Position numbers and translations under genes: made by a program. A model generated the notes under the pieces. It searched no databases. It saw nothing but the letters and a program-made list of their open reading frames with translations, and was not told the DNA's origin. This document shows positions 8,041 through 16,085 of a DNA stretch of 39,844 bases, piece by piece. Position 1 is the first letter of the stretch; each line of letters starts with the position of its first letter. This DNA is from an uncultured Rickettsiales bacterium (GTDB taxonomy: Bacteria > Pseudomonadota > Alphaproteobacteria > Rickettsiales > UBA1997), in NCBI GenBank assembly GCA_948744995.1, contig CAPZCD010000001.1:1-39844 (forward strand), read 5' to 3'.

Positions 8041-8673
8041 GTGCCTAATTTTGAGATAGAAAATAATTTAGTTGGAACAGTAGCCGGTATAGATGAAGCT
8101 GGTAGAGGGCCACTATGTGGCCCTGTATATGCTGCCTGCGTTTTACTGGATAGAAATAATTTCCCTAAAAATATTAATGATTCTAAGAAAATTTCTGAAG
8201 TAAAAAGAGAAATTATATTTAAAGAAATTACTGAATTTAGTGATAATAATCTCCTGTTTTATGGCGTTGGTTCTGTCGATGCAGTTACTATAGATAACAT
8301 TAATATACGAAATGCTACAAAATTAGCTATGAAGTTAGCTTATGAAAATTTTATAGTTAAATATCATAATTATTACAATAATATTAGTAATATTGATAAT
8401 GTGATCGTAGATGGAGATTTTACTCCAGAAATTAATGCCAAAAACTTGATAGCTGTTGTAAGAGGCGATCAAAAAAGCTATTCTATAGCTTGCGCTTCAA
8501 TAATTGCTAAAGTATCAAGAGATCATGAACTAAAGAAGATGGATCTACTATACCCACAGTATGATTGGTTGAATAATAAAGGATATGGTACAAAAAAACA
8601 TATTGAGGCGATAAAGGAGTATGGACTTGTAGAGAATTATCACAGAAAAACTTTCTGTCATTTTGATAAATAA
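8041..8673 (+). CDS. rnhB: Ribonuclease HII
   Basis: This 210-residue protein carries the type 2 RNase H signature GIDEAGRGPLCGPV (catalytic D18 and E19), the NDSKK box, VDGD, and SIACASIIAKVSRDHEL with the further acidic residues, followed by YPQYDWLNNKGYGTKKH. It removes ribonucleotides and RNA primers from DNA duplexes. The start is GTG 8041, the only one that keeps the usual residues before the DEAGRG motif; no clear ribosome binding site is seen, and a TATAAT at 8033-8038 directly upstream is probably chance. It converges with rpe. Confidence 0.96.
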   Translation: MPNFEIENNLVGTVAGIDEAGRGPLCGPVYAACVLLDRNNFPKNINDSKKISEVKREIIFKEITEFSDNNLLFYGVGSVDAVTIDNINIRNATKLAMKLAYENFIVKYHNYYNNISNIDNVIVDGDFTPEINAKNLIAVVRGDQKSYSIACASIIAKVSRDHELKKMDLLYPQYDWLNNKGYGTKKHIEAIKEYGLVENYHRKTFCHFDK

Positions 8674-8686
8674 AAAACAATAAAAA

Positions 8687-8706
8687 AGCTCGTACAACTA
8701 CGAGCT
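8687..8706 (-). terminator. Intrinsic terminator between rnhB and rpe
   Basis: AGCTCGTA (8687-8694) and TACGAGCT (8699-8706) form a perfect 8-bp stem with a CAAC loop. Read on the minus strand the stem is followed by a run of six T and a further T-rich stretch, so it fits best as the terminator for rpe. It may also stop rnhB transcripts. Confidence 0.7.
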
Positions 8707-8852
8707 CTCTCAAAAAAATAAAGGAAAAAAATAAAAAACAAACACTATTTTTGTCTTTCAAAGATTATTATAACTTCTAACTTGATTAATGTCAAGTATA
8801 TAAGTTAAAAAAATTTTTTATGAACAAAATTTATATATTATCTATTAATATC

Positions 8853-9503
8853 TCATAATTCCTCTTTTTTTAGAATATTAATTCTTTTTTTATAATCATC
8901 AGTGTCAAATATATAAGATCCGGCAACGGCAATATCTGCTCCATTAGCAACTACTTTTTTGATCGTTTCCTGATTTATACCACCATCTACTTCCAGTTTT
9001 ATTGTTTTTTTAGTATTTTTAATAAGATTTTTTATTTTGTTTATTTTGGGTAGCTGTGATTCCAAAAATGTTTGTCCGCTAAATCCAGGATTCACTGTCA
9101 TTACCAGTACCAAATCCAATTTATCTATTATATATTCTAAAACATTTTCGTTTGTTGTTGGTACTAGTGCTAAACCAACTTTCGTGTTAGTATCCGATAT
9201 TTTGGCTACAACCCTGTCTAAATGTTTGCATGCTTCGCAGTGAATAGTTAAAAATTCGACGCCAATTTTAGTTATTTCTTCTACATAATTTTCTGGATTT
9301 TCTACCATTAGATGAACATCCAACTTTAGATTGGGATTACTATTTTTTATATCTCTTATAAATCTTGTTCCAAATGTTAGATTTGGTGCAAAATGACCGT
9401 CAATTACATCTACATGGATGTAATCTATCTCTCCCAACTTTGCTATTTCTAGACCAATACTGGCTAAATTGGCAGATAAAATTGAAGCGGAAATCTCTAC
9501 CAA
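8853..9503 (-). CDS. rpe: Ribulose-phosphate 3-epimerase
   Basis: The 216-residue TIM-barrel protein has all family motifs: ISASILSANLA at the N-terminus, HVDVIDGHFAPNLTFG (H30, D32, D35), LDVHLMVENP (H64), MTVNPGFSGQ and EVDGGIN with the catalytic aspartate. It interconverts ribulose-5-phosphate and xylulose-5-phosphate in the pentose phosphate pathway. The start codon is a TTG at 9501-9503; an in-frame TAG lies directly before it, so no longer reading is possible, and no ribosome binding site is visible. A promoter at 9525-9553 would give a leader of only about 15 bases. Confidence 0.96.
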   Translation of the reverse strand: MVEISASILSANLASIGLEIAKLGEIDYIHVDVIDGHFAPNLTFGTRFIRDIKNSNPNLKLDVHLMVENPENYVEEITKIGVEFLTIHCEACKHLDRVVAKISDTNTKVGLALVPTTNENVLEYIIDKLDLVLVMTVNPGFSGQTFLESQLPKINKIKNLIKNTKKTIKLEVDGGINQETIKKVVANGADIAVAGSYIFDTDDYKKRINILKKEEL

Positions 9504-9524
9504 CTAATTTTAAAATTTTTTTTG

Positions 9525-9553
9525 ATTTTAAAAAAAATAATTTTATTTTGCAA
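9525..9553 (-). promoter_or_regulatory. Promoter for rpe
   Basis: On the minus strand TTGCAA (9553-9548) and TAAAAT (9530-9525) are separated by 17 bases. Transcription would begin near 9518, just before the TTG start of rpe. Confidence 0.45.
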
Positions 9554-9927
9554 GGGTTTTATGTTGTTTATACGTTTTTTATAAAAATATTTGATTTATA
9601 TTCGTTATCATTGCATAAAATTGTATTTATAGTAGAAAATATTAAAATTTAATAGCTTTTCTAAGTAAAAATTTTAAGTATTATCAATTAAACAGTTTAT
9701 TCTAAATCTTTGTATACGTAAAAAGCATACAATTACCTATATATTATAATATAAAGTGTCAGCAATGTTATAGTTATTATATAATATGTCGAAATACATT
9801 GATAGTTATACCTACAAAAGTTTAAGATAAACTGTTTGAGTTACAATGCCTCAAAACCATTAGCCACAATTATTGTAAAAAACAAAATTAAATATAGACT
9901 GACGGCCAGTATTTTTAATTTTTAAGC
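9554..9927 (+). other. Divergent intergenic region with long-range inverted repeat
   Basis: No gene is supported in this AT-rich stretch between the divergent rpe and gatB genes. An 11-base perfect inverted repeat (AAACAGTTTAT at 9690-9700, ATAAACTGTTT at 9827-9837) encloses 126 bases, inside which TTGTAT (9710-9715) can pair with ATACAA (9727-9732). It could hold a small RNA or regulatory sites; there is no tRNA-like fold and no clear promoter for gatB. Confidence 0.3.
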
Positions 9928-11382
9928 ATGAATTACACCATAAAAGGCAACAAATTTGAATGGGAAGTAGTAATAGGTCTAGAAGTTCATTGCCAGATAA
10001 AGACAAAGAGTAAACTTTTTTCAAGAAGCTCAACAGAATTTGGAGCGAAGCAAAACGAATGCGTATCTTTTTTTGATTGTGCTATGCCAGGGCAATTACC
10101 GGTTACAAATAGACACTCGGTAGAACAGGCTATAAAGACAGGAATAGGACTAAATGCTGAATTCAATATGAAGTCGGAATTTGATCGTAAAAATTATTTT
10201 TATGCCGATTTACCGCAAGGTTATCAGATTACCCAGTTTTTCCATCCAATCATAAAAAGCGGCTGGTTAGAGATAAAACTTGATGATGGTAAAAAGAAAA
10301 TAAGAATACATGAAGCTCATCTGGAACAGGATGCAGGAAAATCAATACACGACCAAAATCCAACCTATAGTTTTATAGATTTAAATAGAGCTGGAACAAC
10401 TCTTTTGGAAATAGTATCTGAACCGGATATGAGAAGTCCAACAGAAGCTATGGAATATTTGAGAGAATTGAGGGCTTTAGTCAGAGCATTAGGTACCTGT
10501 GATGGTAATATGGACGAAGGTAGTATGCGATGTGACGCTAATGTTTCGGTTATGAAATTGGGTTCAAAAGAGTATGGGACAAGATGCGAAATAAAGAATG
10601 TAAATTCCATAAAGAACGTGGGTGATGCTATAGAATATGAAGCTAAAAGACAAATTAATCTTTTAGAACAAGATTCAACTATAGATCAGGAAACTAGAAA
10701 ATACGATGCTTTAACAGGTATAACTAAAACTATGAGAAGTAAAGAGGATGCTATAGATTATAGATACTTTCCTGAACCAGATTTGGCACCTTTGATAATA
10801 ACTCAAGAAATGATAGATAGGATTAAAGCCGATATGCCAGAATTGCCTGAAGCTAAAAAGGAGAGATATATTAACGAATATAAAATAAGTGAATATGATG
10901 CTAATGTTTTAACATCAAGTTCCTATGTTTCGGATTTTTTTGAAAAATTGGCAGAAAAGCACAATCCAAAGTTAGCTTCCAATTGGTTGACTTCTGAATT
11001 GTTTGGTAGATTAAATAAGATGGCGATTCCAATCGAAGAAAGCCTAGTTCAAGCAGACGAATTGTCGGAGTTACTTTTACTGATAGAGGATGAAACCATA
11101 TCCGGTAAAATAGCTAAAGATGTACTGGATTTAATGCTAGAAACCAATAAAAAAGCTTCAGTAATAGTTGAAGAAAAAGGTTTAAAACAAAATACAAATT
11201 CGGATGAGATAATTAAGCTTATAGATGAAGTAATAGCATCTAATCCAAAGCAAGTAGAGCAGTATAAATCTGGTAATGACAGGATTTTTGGATTTTTTGT
11301 AGGTCAACTTATGAAAATGAGCGGAGGCAAAATAAATCCAAAAATGGCGAATGATTTGTTAAAGGATAGATTGGGAAAGTAG
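9928..11382 (+). CDS. gatB: Aspartyl/glutamyl-tRNA(Asn/Gln) amidotransferase subunit B
   Basis: The 484-residue protein shows the GatB signatures VIGLEVHCQIKTKSKLFS, FDRKNYFYADLPQGYQITQ, HEAHLEQDAGKS, DLNRAGTTLLEIVSEPDMRSP and the YRYFPEPDLAPL box, followed by the C-terminal tail domain ending in GKINPKMANDLLKDRL. GatB binds and phosphorylates the misacylated tRNA in the GatCAB complex that makes Gln-tRNA(Gln) and/or Asn-tRNA(Asn). The length is normal (about 480). The gatC and gatA genes, often adjacent, are not in this window. It converges with typA. Confidence 0.98.
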   Translation: MNYTIKGNKFEWEVVIGLEVHCQIKTKSKLFSRSSTEFGAKQNECVSFFDCAMPGQLPVTNRHSVEQAIKTGIGLNAEFNMKSEFDRKNYFYADLPQGYQITQFFHPIIKSGWLEIKLDDGKKKIRIHEAHLEQDAGKSIHDQNPTYSFIDLNRAGTTLLEIVSEPDMRSPTEAMEYLRELRALVRALGTCDGNMDEGSMRCDANVSVMKLGSKEYGTRCEIKNVNSIKNVGDAIEYEAKRQINLLEQDSTIDQETRKYDALTGITKTMRSKEDAIDYRYFPEPDLAPLIITQEMIDRIKADMPELPEAKKERYINEYKISEYDANVLTSSSYVSDFFEKLAEKHNPKLASNWLTSELFGRLNKMAIPIEESLVQADELSELLLLIEDETISGKIAKDVLDLMLETNKKASVIVEEKGLKQNTNSDEIIKLIDEVIASNPKQVEQYKSGNDRIFGFFVGQLMKMSGGKINPKMANDLLKDRLGK

Positions 11383-11466
11383 TTTAGTAATTGAACTTAC
11401 ACCAAACCGCTATAGTCAACAATAACATTGTAAAGTACTAAACAATACAAGTGTTGGAATTATAGT

Positions 11467-13287
11467 TTACTCCTCTTCCTCATTCTTAGAATATTTCTTC
11501 CTTTCAGCAGCAGTGAGATATTTTTTCCTCAACCTTAGACTTTTTGGAGTTACTTCCAAAAGTTCATCATCATTTATATATGTAATCATCTGTTCCAAAC
11601 TCATTTTTAGAGGTGGTGTTAATATAACGTTTTCGTCACTACCAGCCGCTCTAACATTCGTCAATTTTTTTGTCTTAAGAACATTTACAACTATATCATT
11701 ATCTCTAGAATGCTCACCAACTATCATACCTTCATAAACTTTATCATGTGGCGCAACAAACATTATTCCTCTATCCTGTATGTTAAACAGAGCATATGGC
11801 ACAGCCTCACCTTGATCTGTAGATATTAAAACGCCTTTACGTAGAGTCTGTATTTCCCCCTTATATTCCTGGTAAGAATGAAATGTTTTGTTAAGTACCC
11901 CAGTCCCTTTTGTATCAGTCATAAACTCACTCTGATAGCCAAGTAAGCCTCTGGATGGGGCCAAAAGTATCAGCCTAGTTTTTCCATGGCCACAAGGTTT
12001 CATTTCCTTAAGCTCAGCCTTTCTTTTACTTAATTTTTCAACAACACAACCACTAAATTCATCATCAACATCGATCACTACCTCTTCGATAGGTTCCAGT
12101 TTCCTACCATTTTCATCTGTATGGAATAATACTTTTGGTCTGCCAACTGACATTTCGTAACCTTCTCTCCTCATGGTTTCTATGAGAACACCCAGCTGTA
12201 ATTCACCCCTGCCACCAACTTCAAAACTATCAGCATCTTTTGTTTCCTTGACCTTTATAGCTACGTTACTTTCCTGCTCTGCTAGTAGTCTATCTCTCAA
12301 TAATCTTGAGGTAACTTTTGTTCCTTCTTTACCAGCCAGTGGTGAATCATTTACACTTATAGTTATAGCCATTGTAGGTGCATCGACCGGAGTTGATTTG
12401 ATTGGCTTATCTACAGTTATATCACAAATGGTGTCGGCAACGTTCGTATTTTCTAATCCAGCTATGGAGATTATATCACCTGCTTCTACTTCTTCTACAG
12501 GAACTTTTTTTATACCTCTAAATACAAACATCTTGGTTAACCTACCTCTTTCAACAAGTTCTCCAGCAAGATTTATAGCTTTTATAGGCATATTTATGGT
12601 TGCTTTACCACTATATACTTTTCCAGTTAAAACTCGTCCCACGTATTGATTATAGTCAAGAATTGTCGCTAGCATTGAAAATGGAGCGTTTTTATCAACT
12701 TCTGGCTCTTTTACATAATCTATTATCAGATCAAAAAGTGGTTTTAAATCTTTATGTTCGTCATTAAGATCTTTGACACACCAACCATCTCTACCAACTG
12801 CGTAAAGTGTTGGAAAATCCAGTTGCTCCTCAGTTGCATTTAGATTTACGAATAAATCAAAAATCTCATTTAGAACTTCATCTGGTCTAGCATCACCTCT
12901 ATCTATCTTATTAATTATTACTATTGGCTTTAGTCCTATAGCTAAGGCTTTTGACAGTACAAATTTAGTTTGTGGCATTGGACCTTCAGCAGCATCAACC
13001 AACAAAATTACACCGTCTACCATAGACAAAACACGTTCAACCTCCCCCCCAAAATCTGCATGTCCAGGTGTATCAACTATGTTTATTCTATTTTCATTAT
13101 ATTCTATGGAAGTACATTTAGCTAATATTGTTATTCCGCGCTCTTTTTCCAAATCACCACTATCCATAACTCTTTCATCTATTTGTTCATGTTGCGAAAA
13201 AGTTCCACTTTGTTTTAGTAATTGGTCTACCATAGTAGTTTTTCCGTGATCGACGTGCGCGATTATGGCTACGTTTCTTATACTCAT
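11467..13287 (-). CDS. typA: Ribosome-associated GTPase TypA/BipA
   Basis: The product (606 residues from ATG 13287) is a translational GTPase: G1 AHVDHGKTT (residues 10-18), RGITI, DTPGHADFGGEVER, NKIDRGDARP, then the elongation-factor-like domains and the TypA-specific C-terminal domain (RGLLGYQSEFMTDTKGTG). TypA binds ribosomes and supports 50S assembly under stress and cold. An in-frame ATG at 13320 would add 11 residues, but the promoter TATAAT overlaps that codon and homologs begin with the MSIRNVAIIAHVDH sequence, so 13287 is preferred. The last residues are acidic (EEEE). Confidence 0.96.
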   Translation of the reverse strand: MSIRNVAIIAHVDHGKTTMVDQLLKQSGTFSQHEQIDERVMDSGDLEKERGITILAKCTSIEYNENRINIVDTPGHADFGGEVERVLSMVDGVILLVDAAEGPMPQTKFVLSKALAIGLKPIVIINKIDRGDARPDEVLNEIFDLFVNLNATEEQLDFPTLYAVGRDGWCVKDLNDEHKDLKPLFDLIIDYVKEPEVDKNAPFSMLATILDYNQYVGRVLTGKVYSGKATINMPIKAINLAGELVERGRLTKMFVFRGIKKVPVEEVEAGDIISIAGLENTNVADTICDITVDKPIKSTPVDAPTMAITISVNDSPLAGKEGTKVTSRLLRDRLLAEQESNVAIKVKETKDADSFEVGGRGELQLGVLIETMRREGYEMSVGRPKVLFHTDENGRKLEPIEEVVIDVDDEFSGCVVEKLSKRKAELKEMKPCGHGKTRLILLAPSRGLLGYQSEFMTDTKGTGVLNKTFHSYQEYKGEIQTLRKGVLISTDQGEAVPYALFNIQDRGIMFVAPHDKVYEGMIVGEHSRDNDIVVNVLKTKKLTNVRAAGSDENVILTPPLKMSLEQMITYINDDELLEVTPKSLRLRKKYLTAAERKKYSKNEEEE

Positions 13288-13318
13288 AATTTTGTTGATA
13301 AATCGGACTATTGCATTC

Positions 13319-13346
13319 ATTATACACTATTTGAAATAAAAAACAA
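13319..13346 (-). promoter_or_regulatory. Promoter for typA
   Basis: On the minus strand TTGTTT (13346-13341) and a perfect TATAAT (13324-13319) are 16 bases apart. The predicted start of transcription is near 13312, downstream of the ATG at 13320, which supports translation from ATG 13287. Confidence 0.55.
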
Positions 13347-13702
13347 CTTGTTGGATGTTTTGAGAACGGTTTTTTGACGATAATTATCTGACTAATTTGA
13401 GAATTATTTCTAAATATTCTATCGTTTAGATAAAAAATGTTGATTTAATTTATTTAGTAATATTTCATACCTTCTGAGTTGGGGTAAAAAATAAATTTGT
13501 AGTCATTACAGGCAAACAACTCCGATGCAAGCACGCGAGGTATTATTGGAATAAATTTATAGTCGTTACTAATAAAATTATATAATAAATATATCTAAAC
13601 ATAAATTTTGTATTTAGATCAAACTAATACTTTGTATTAAATGCTCTATATGCTTGCACCAGAATTGTTTGCTAGATGGTAATTTCCAAAATATCCTTTA
13701 AA
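13347..13702 (+). other. Intergenic region without genes
   Basis: No coding region or RNA gene is seen. Most of it is occupied by the dispersed repeat copy at 13468-13670; the remainder is AT-rich sequence behind the typA promoter. Confidence 0.5.
13468..13670 (+). repeat. Dispersed intergenic repeat, copy A
   Basis: This stretch is similar to 39449-39584 in the same order: GTAAAAAATAA, TAGTCATTAC, an imperfect hairpin (ATCTAAACATAAA at 13593-13605 against TTTGTATTTAGAT at 13607-13619), then an ATATGCTT box. Copy A has an extra 60 bases because the unit ATAAATTTRTAGTCRTTAC occurs twice (13491-13509 and 13551-13569). Both copies are intergenic at the 3' side of a gene. Confidence 0.6.
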
Positions 13703-14344
13703 TTAGACCCCAACAAAATCCTTAGGTTTTATATTCCAATCGATAACTTTCCAGAATTCGTTATTATGATTTTTTTCAAAGATACATAAAGCAGAAGTCG
13801 ATATTTTTATGTTATAATTTTTACTGAAATTTTTAAAATCGCCAGTCAGATATGGTGCAAACCTTGCTATACCATTACTGGTGAAAACCATAATTATTTT
13901 ATCTGCATATTTATCTTCAATCATTTTGGCAAAATCATGCCAGTTTTGTATGGCTTTTTTAGGATTAAATATCCAGCCTTCCGGTACTATAGCATCCTTA
14001 TCCCATTTTTCCAAAGCATCCTTTCCAATCCTAGCTATGACTTCGTCTTCAGTTTGCGCCTCATCCGGTCCATAATCTATTTCATTAAATATTTTACTTT
14101 TTTCAATGTCGGCTACTATCCCAGCTTCTTTAAATGCTATTTCAGCTGTCTGATATGTTCTTTTTAATTCTGACGCAAAAACCTTGTCGGGTACAATATT
14201 TTTCAATTTTAGGTATTTACCTAATAATACTGCTTGCTCTCTGCCACTACTGGAAAGTGGTAAATCAGTTCTACAACCAACTCTTAAGCATACTTCTCCC
14301 TTGTCAAAAGTATTGCCATGTCTAACTATTATTAATTTAGTCAC
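13703..14344 (-). CDS. Histidine-phosphatase-family protein (phosphoglycerate-mutase-like)
   Basis: The 213-residue protein begins at GTG 14344. LIIVRHGNTF holds the RHG signature (R8, H9, G10) whose histidine is phosphorylated in this superfamily; TDLPLSSSGREQA, ASELKRTYQTA and NEIDYG (E88) also fit. At the place of the second catalytic histidine (normally in a V-S/T-H-G motif) the sequence reads FTSNGIARF, that is N157. Either this subfamily uses Asn there or the enzyme has changed activity. The substrate cannot be told from the sequence: sugar phosphates, phosphoproteins or cofactors are all possible. It is monocistronic, followed by the repeat-bearing spacer. Confidence 0.85.
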   Translation of the reverse strand: MTKLIIVRHGNTFDKGEVCLRVGCRTDLPLSSSGREQAVLLGKYLKLKNIVPDKVFASELKRTYQTAEIAFKEAGIVADIEKSKIFNEIDYGPDEAQTEDEVIARIGKDALEKWDKDAIVPEGWIFNPKKAIQNWHDFAKMIEDKYADKIIMVFTSNGIARFAPYLTGDFKNFSKNYNIKISTSALCIFEKNHNNEFWKVIDWNIKPKDFVGV

Positions 14345-14430
14345 TTCTAATTAATTTATGTTTTTTATGTTTGGACAAAGCTTATTAGCTTGTTTTTTAA
14401 ATTAAATAGGTTGATATCAATAATTACATC

Positions 14431-14458
14431 TTTACTTTCCTTTTTAAAATAGTATAAT
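14431..14458 (+). promoter_or_regulatory. Probable promoter for the acidic protein-ruvB operon
   Basis: TTTACT (14431-14436) and a perfect TATAAT (14453-14458) are 16 bases apart, giving a transcript start near 14465, 23 bases before the ATG at 14488. Confidence 0.4.
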
Positions 14459-14487
14459 ATAAACCATATAGTTTACCTACCAGTATA

Positions 14488-15033
14488 ATGACTGAACAAC
14501 TTGAAGAAGCAGCGACTTCTATAGATGATAAAATAGAAGGTACAGACGACAATAATCGGGTAGTAGCAGAAGCTACTGACAACAAAGAAATACAAAAAGA
14601 GGAGAAGTCGGAGGTTGAGGATGAAGTTGAAGAGGAAGAAAGAGTTGAACCTAAAAATGATAATGAAACTGATGATGAACCCAAAATTGAAAATGAAACA
14701 GAAATTAAAGCTGAAGATGAAGATGAGAGAGAAACAACAAGCAATTCGGCCATCAATATAGATTTTAGTTCCATAAACTACAAGGATTTTGAGAAGATAG
14801 ATCAGGAGCAGATAGATCTTTACTATATGTTGAATGACAATAAAAATAATGCTGAGTTTTTGAATGAAGATCTCGTAGCTCTAAGTAAAAGAGAAGAAGA
14901 AATTAAAGCATTAAAAGAGAAGGAGAAGGAAGAATTTGATTTTAAAATGGAGGAACTAGTTAGTGACGGAGATGAGGTCAAGGTTGATTTAACCGGAATA
15001 ATTGATGATTTAGAAATAGAAAAAGAGAAATAA
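14488..15033 (+). CDS. Highly acidic hypothetical protein upstream of ruvB
   Basis: I do not recognise this 181-residue protein. Residues 1-95 are dominated by Glu and Asp (for example EVEDEVEEEERVEP) and are probably disordered; residues 95-125 contain a more ordered piece (INIDFSSINYKDFEKIDQEQIDLYYML) and 130-181 form a charged helix ending in DLTGIIDDLEIEKEK. There is no signal peptide or membrane segment, so it is cytoplasmic. It ends 5 bases before the ruvB start, so the two are almost certainly cotranscribed and perhaps translationally coupled. Acidic DNA-mimic or chaperone-like behaviour is possible but is only a guess. Confidence 0.7.
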   Translation: MTEQLEEAATSIDDKIEGTDDNNRVVAEATDNKEIQKEEKSEVEDEVEEEERVEPKNDNETDDEPKIENETEIKAEDEDERETTSNSAINIDFSSINYKDFEKIDQEQIDLYYMLNDNKNNAEFLNEDLVALSKREEEIKALKEKEKEEFDFKMEELVSDGDEVKVDLTGIIDDLEIEKEK

Positions 15034-15038
15034 TAAAT

Positions 15039-16076
15039 ATGAATCTGAATGACAATATAGTTAAAGACACTAATAAAAATGAACTTGATGCTGGTCTAGA
15101 AAATTCCTTAAGACCACTAAATCTTAATGATTTTATAGGGCAAGAAGATACAAAGCATAATTTAAAGGTATTTCTAGAAGCGGCTAAAATCAGAAGTGAA
15201 AGTTTAGATCATACATTATTTTACGGTCCTCCAGGTTTAGGAAAAACGACCTTGTCACATATAATCGCAAATGAACTGGGAGTTGGTTTCAAAAGTACAT
15301 CAGGGCCGATTTTGTCTAAAGCAGGGGATTTAGCAGCCATATTAACAAACCTTCAACCTAACGATGTTCTCTTCATAGATGAAATACATAGATTACATAG
15401 CACCGTCGAAGAGATTTTATATTCCGCTATGGAAGATTTTAAACTTGATATAATAATAGGAGAAGGACCTGCTGCTAGGACCATAAAGATTGATCTACCA
15501 AAATTTACACTTGTTGCTGCGACTACTAGGCTTGGACTTTTATCAAATCCGCTAAGGGACAGGTTTGGGATACCACTTAAGTTGAATTTTTATAGGCCAA
15601 ATGAATTGGCTAAGATAATAAATAGAGACGCACAGATACTTAATACAAAAATAGATGATGATGGTGCTCTAGAGATAGCTAAAAGATCAAGGGGAACGGC
15701 GCGAATAGCTATAAGGCTGCTGAAGAGAGTTAGAGATTTCGCGATAGTAGCAGGTAAAAGTGTTATAGATAAAGAAATAGTCAATTTATCTTTGAATAGA
15801 TTAAATATAGATAAAATTGGTTTGGATAGCTCCGATATAAAATATTTGATGTTTATAGTGAATAATTACCGTGGCGGTCCAGTTGGTATTGATACCATAT
15901 CGGCCGGTTTGTCAGAAGAACGTGATTCAATAGAAGATACTATAGAACCATACCTTATCCAGTGTGGCTTTCTAAATAAAACTCCAAAAGGTAGAGTACT
16001 TACAGATGTGGCTTATAATCATCTGGAAATCAAAAGGGATGTTTCTACCGAAGTTAATCCAAATCTATTTGACTAG
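15039..16076 (+). CDS. ruvB: Holliday junction branch migration ATPase RuvB
   Basis: The 345-residue protein has the RuvB order: SLRPLNLNDFIGQE, Walker A GPPGLGKTT (63-71), Walker B DEIHRL (D114, E115), the GPAARTIKIDLPKFTLVAATTRLGLLSNPLRDRFG block with sensor 1 and the arginine finger, the small AAA+ lid, and the winged-helix domain ending with PKGRVLTDVAYNHL. RuvB forms hexameric rings that with RuvA drive branch migration of Holliday junctions. ruvA and ruvC are not adjacent. It converges with mltG with only 9 bases between the stops. Confidence 0.98.
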   Translation: MNLNDNIVKDTNKNELDAGLENSLRPLNLNDFIGQEDTKHNLKVFLEAAKIRSESLDHTLFYGPPGLGKTTLSHIIANELGVGFKSTSGPILSKAGDLAAILTNLQPNDVLFIDEIHRLHSTVEEILYSAMEDFKLDIIIGEGPAARTIKIDLPKFTLVAATTRLGLLSNPLRDRFGIPLKLNFYRPNELAKIINRDAQILNTKIDDDGALEIAKRSRGTARIAIRLLKRVRDFAIVAGKSVIDKEIVNLSLNRLNIDKIGLDSSDIKYLMFIVNNYRGGPVGIDTISAGLSEERDSIEDTIEPYLIQCGFLNKTPKGRVLTDVAYNHLEIKRDVSTEVNPNLFD

Positions 16077-16085
16077 TTTCTATTT

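Noticed and set aside
12173..12649. Plus-strand frame of 158 codons inside typA.
   Set aside because: Antisense to a conserved GTPase domain; its composition is that of a reverse-strand shadow.
13347..13702. Search for a tRNA or CRISPR array in the gene-free stretches (also 9504-9927, 36933-37232, 39366-39844).
   Set aside because: No cloverleaf arms, no CCA context and no regularly spaced repeats were seen; only the dispersed repeat and hairpins described above.
14424..14774. Minus-strand Ser-rich frame of 116 codons.
   Set aside because: It is the complement of Glu/Asp-rich codons of the acidic gene and covers its promoter; no ribosome binding site.
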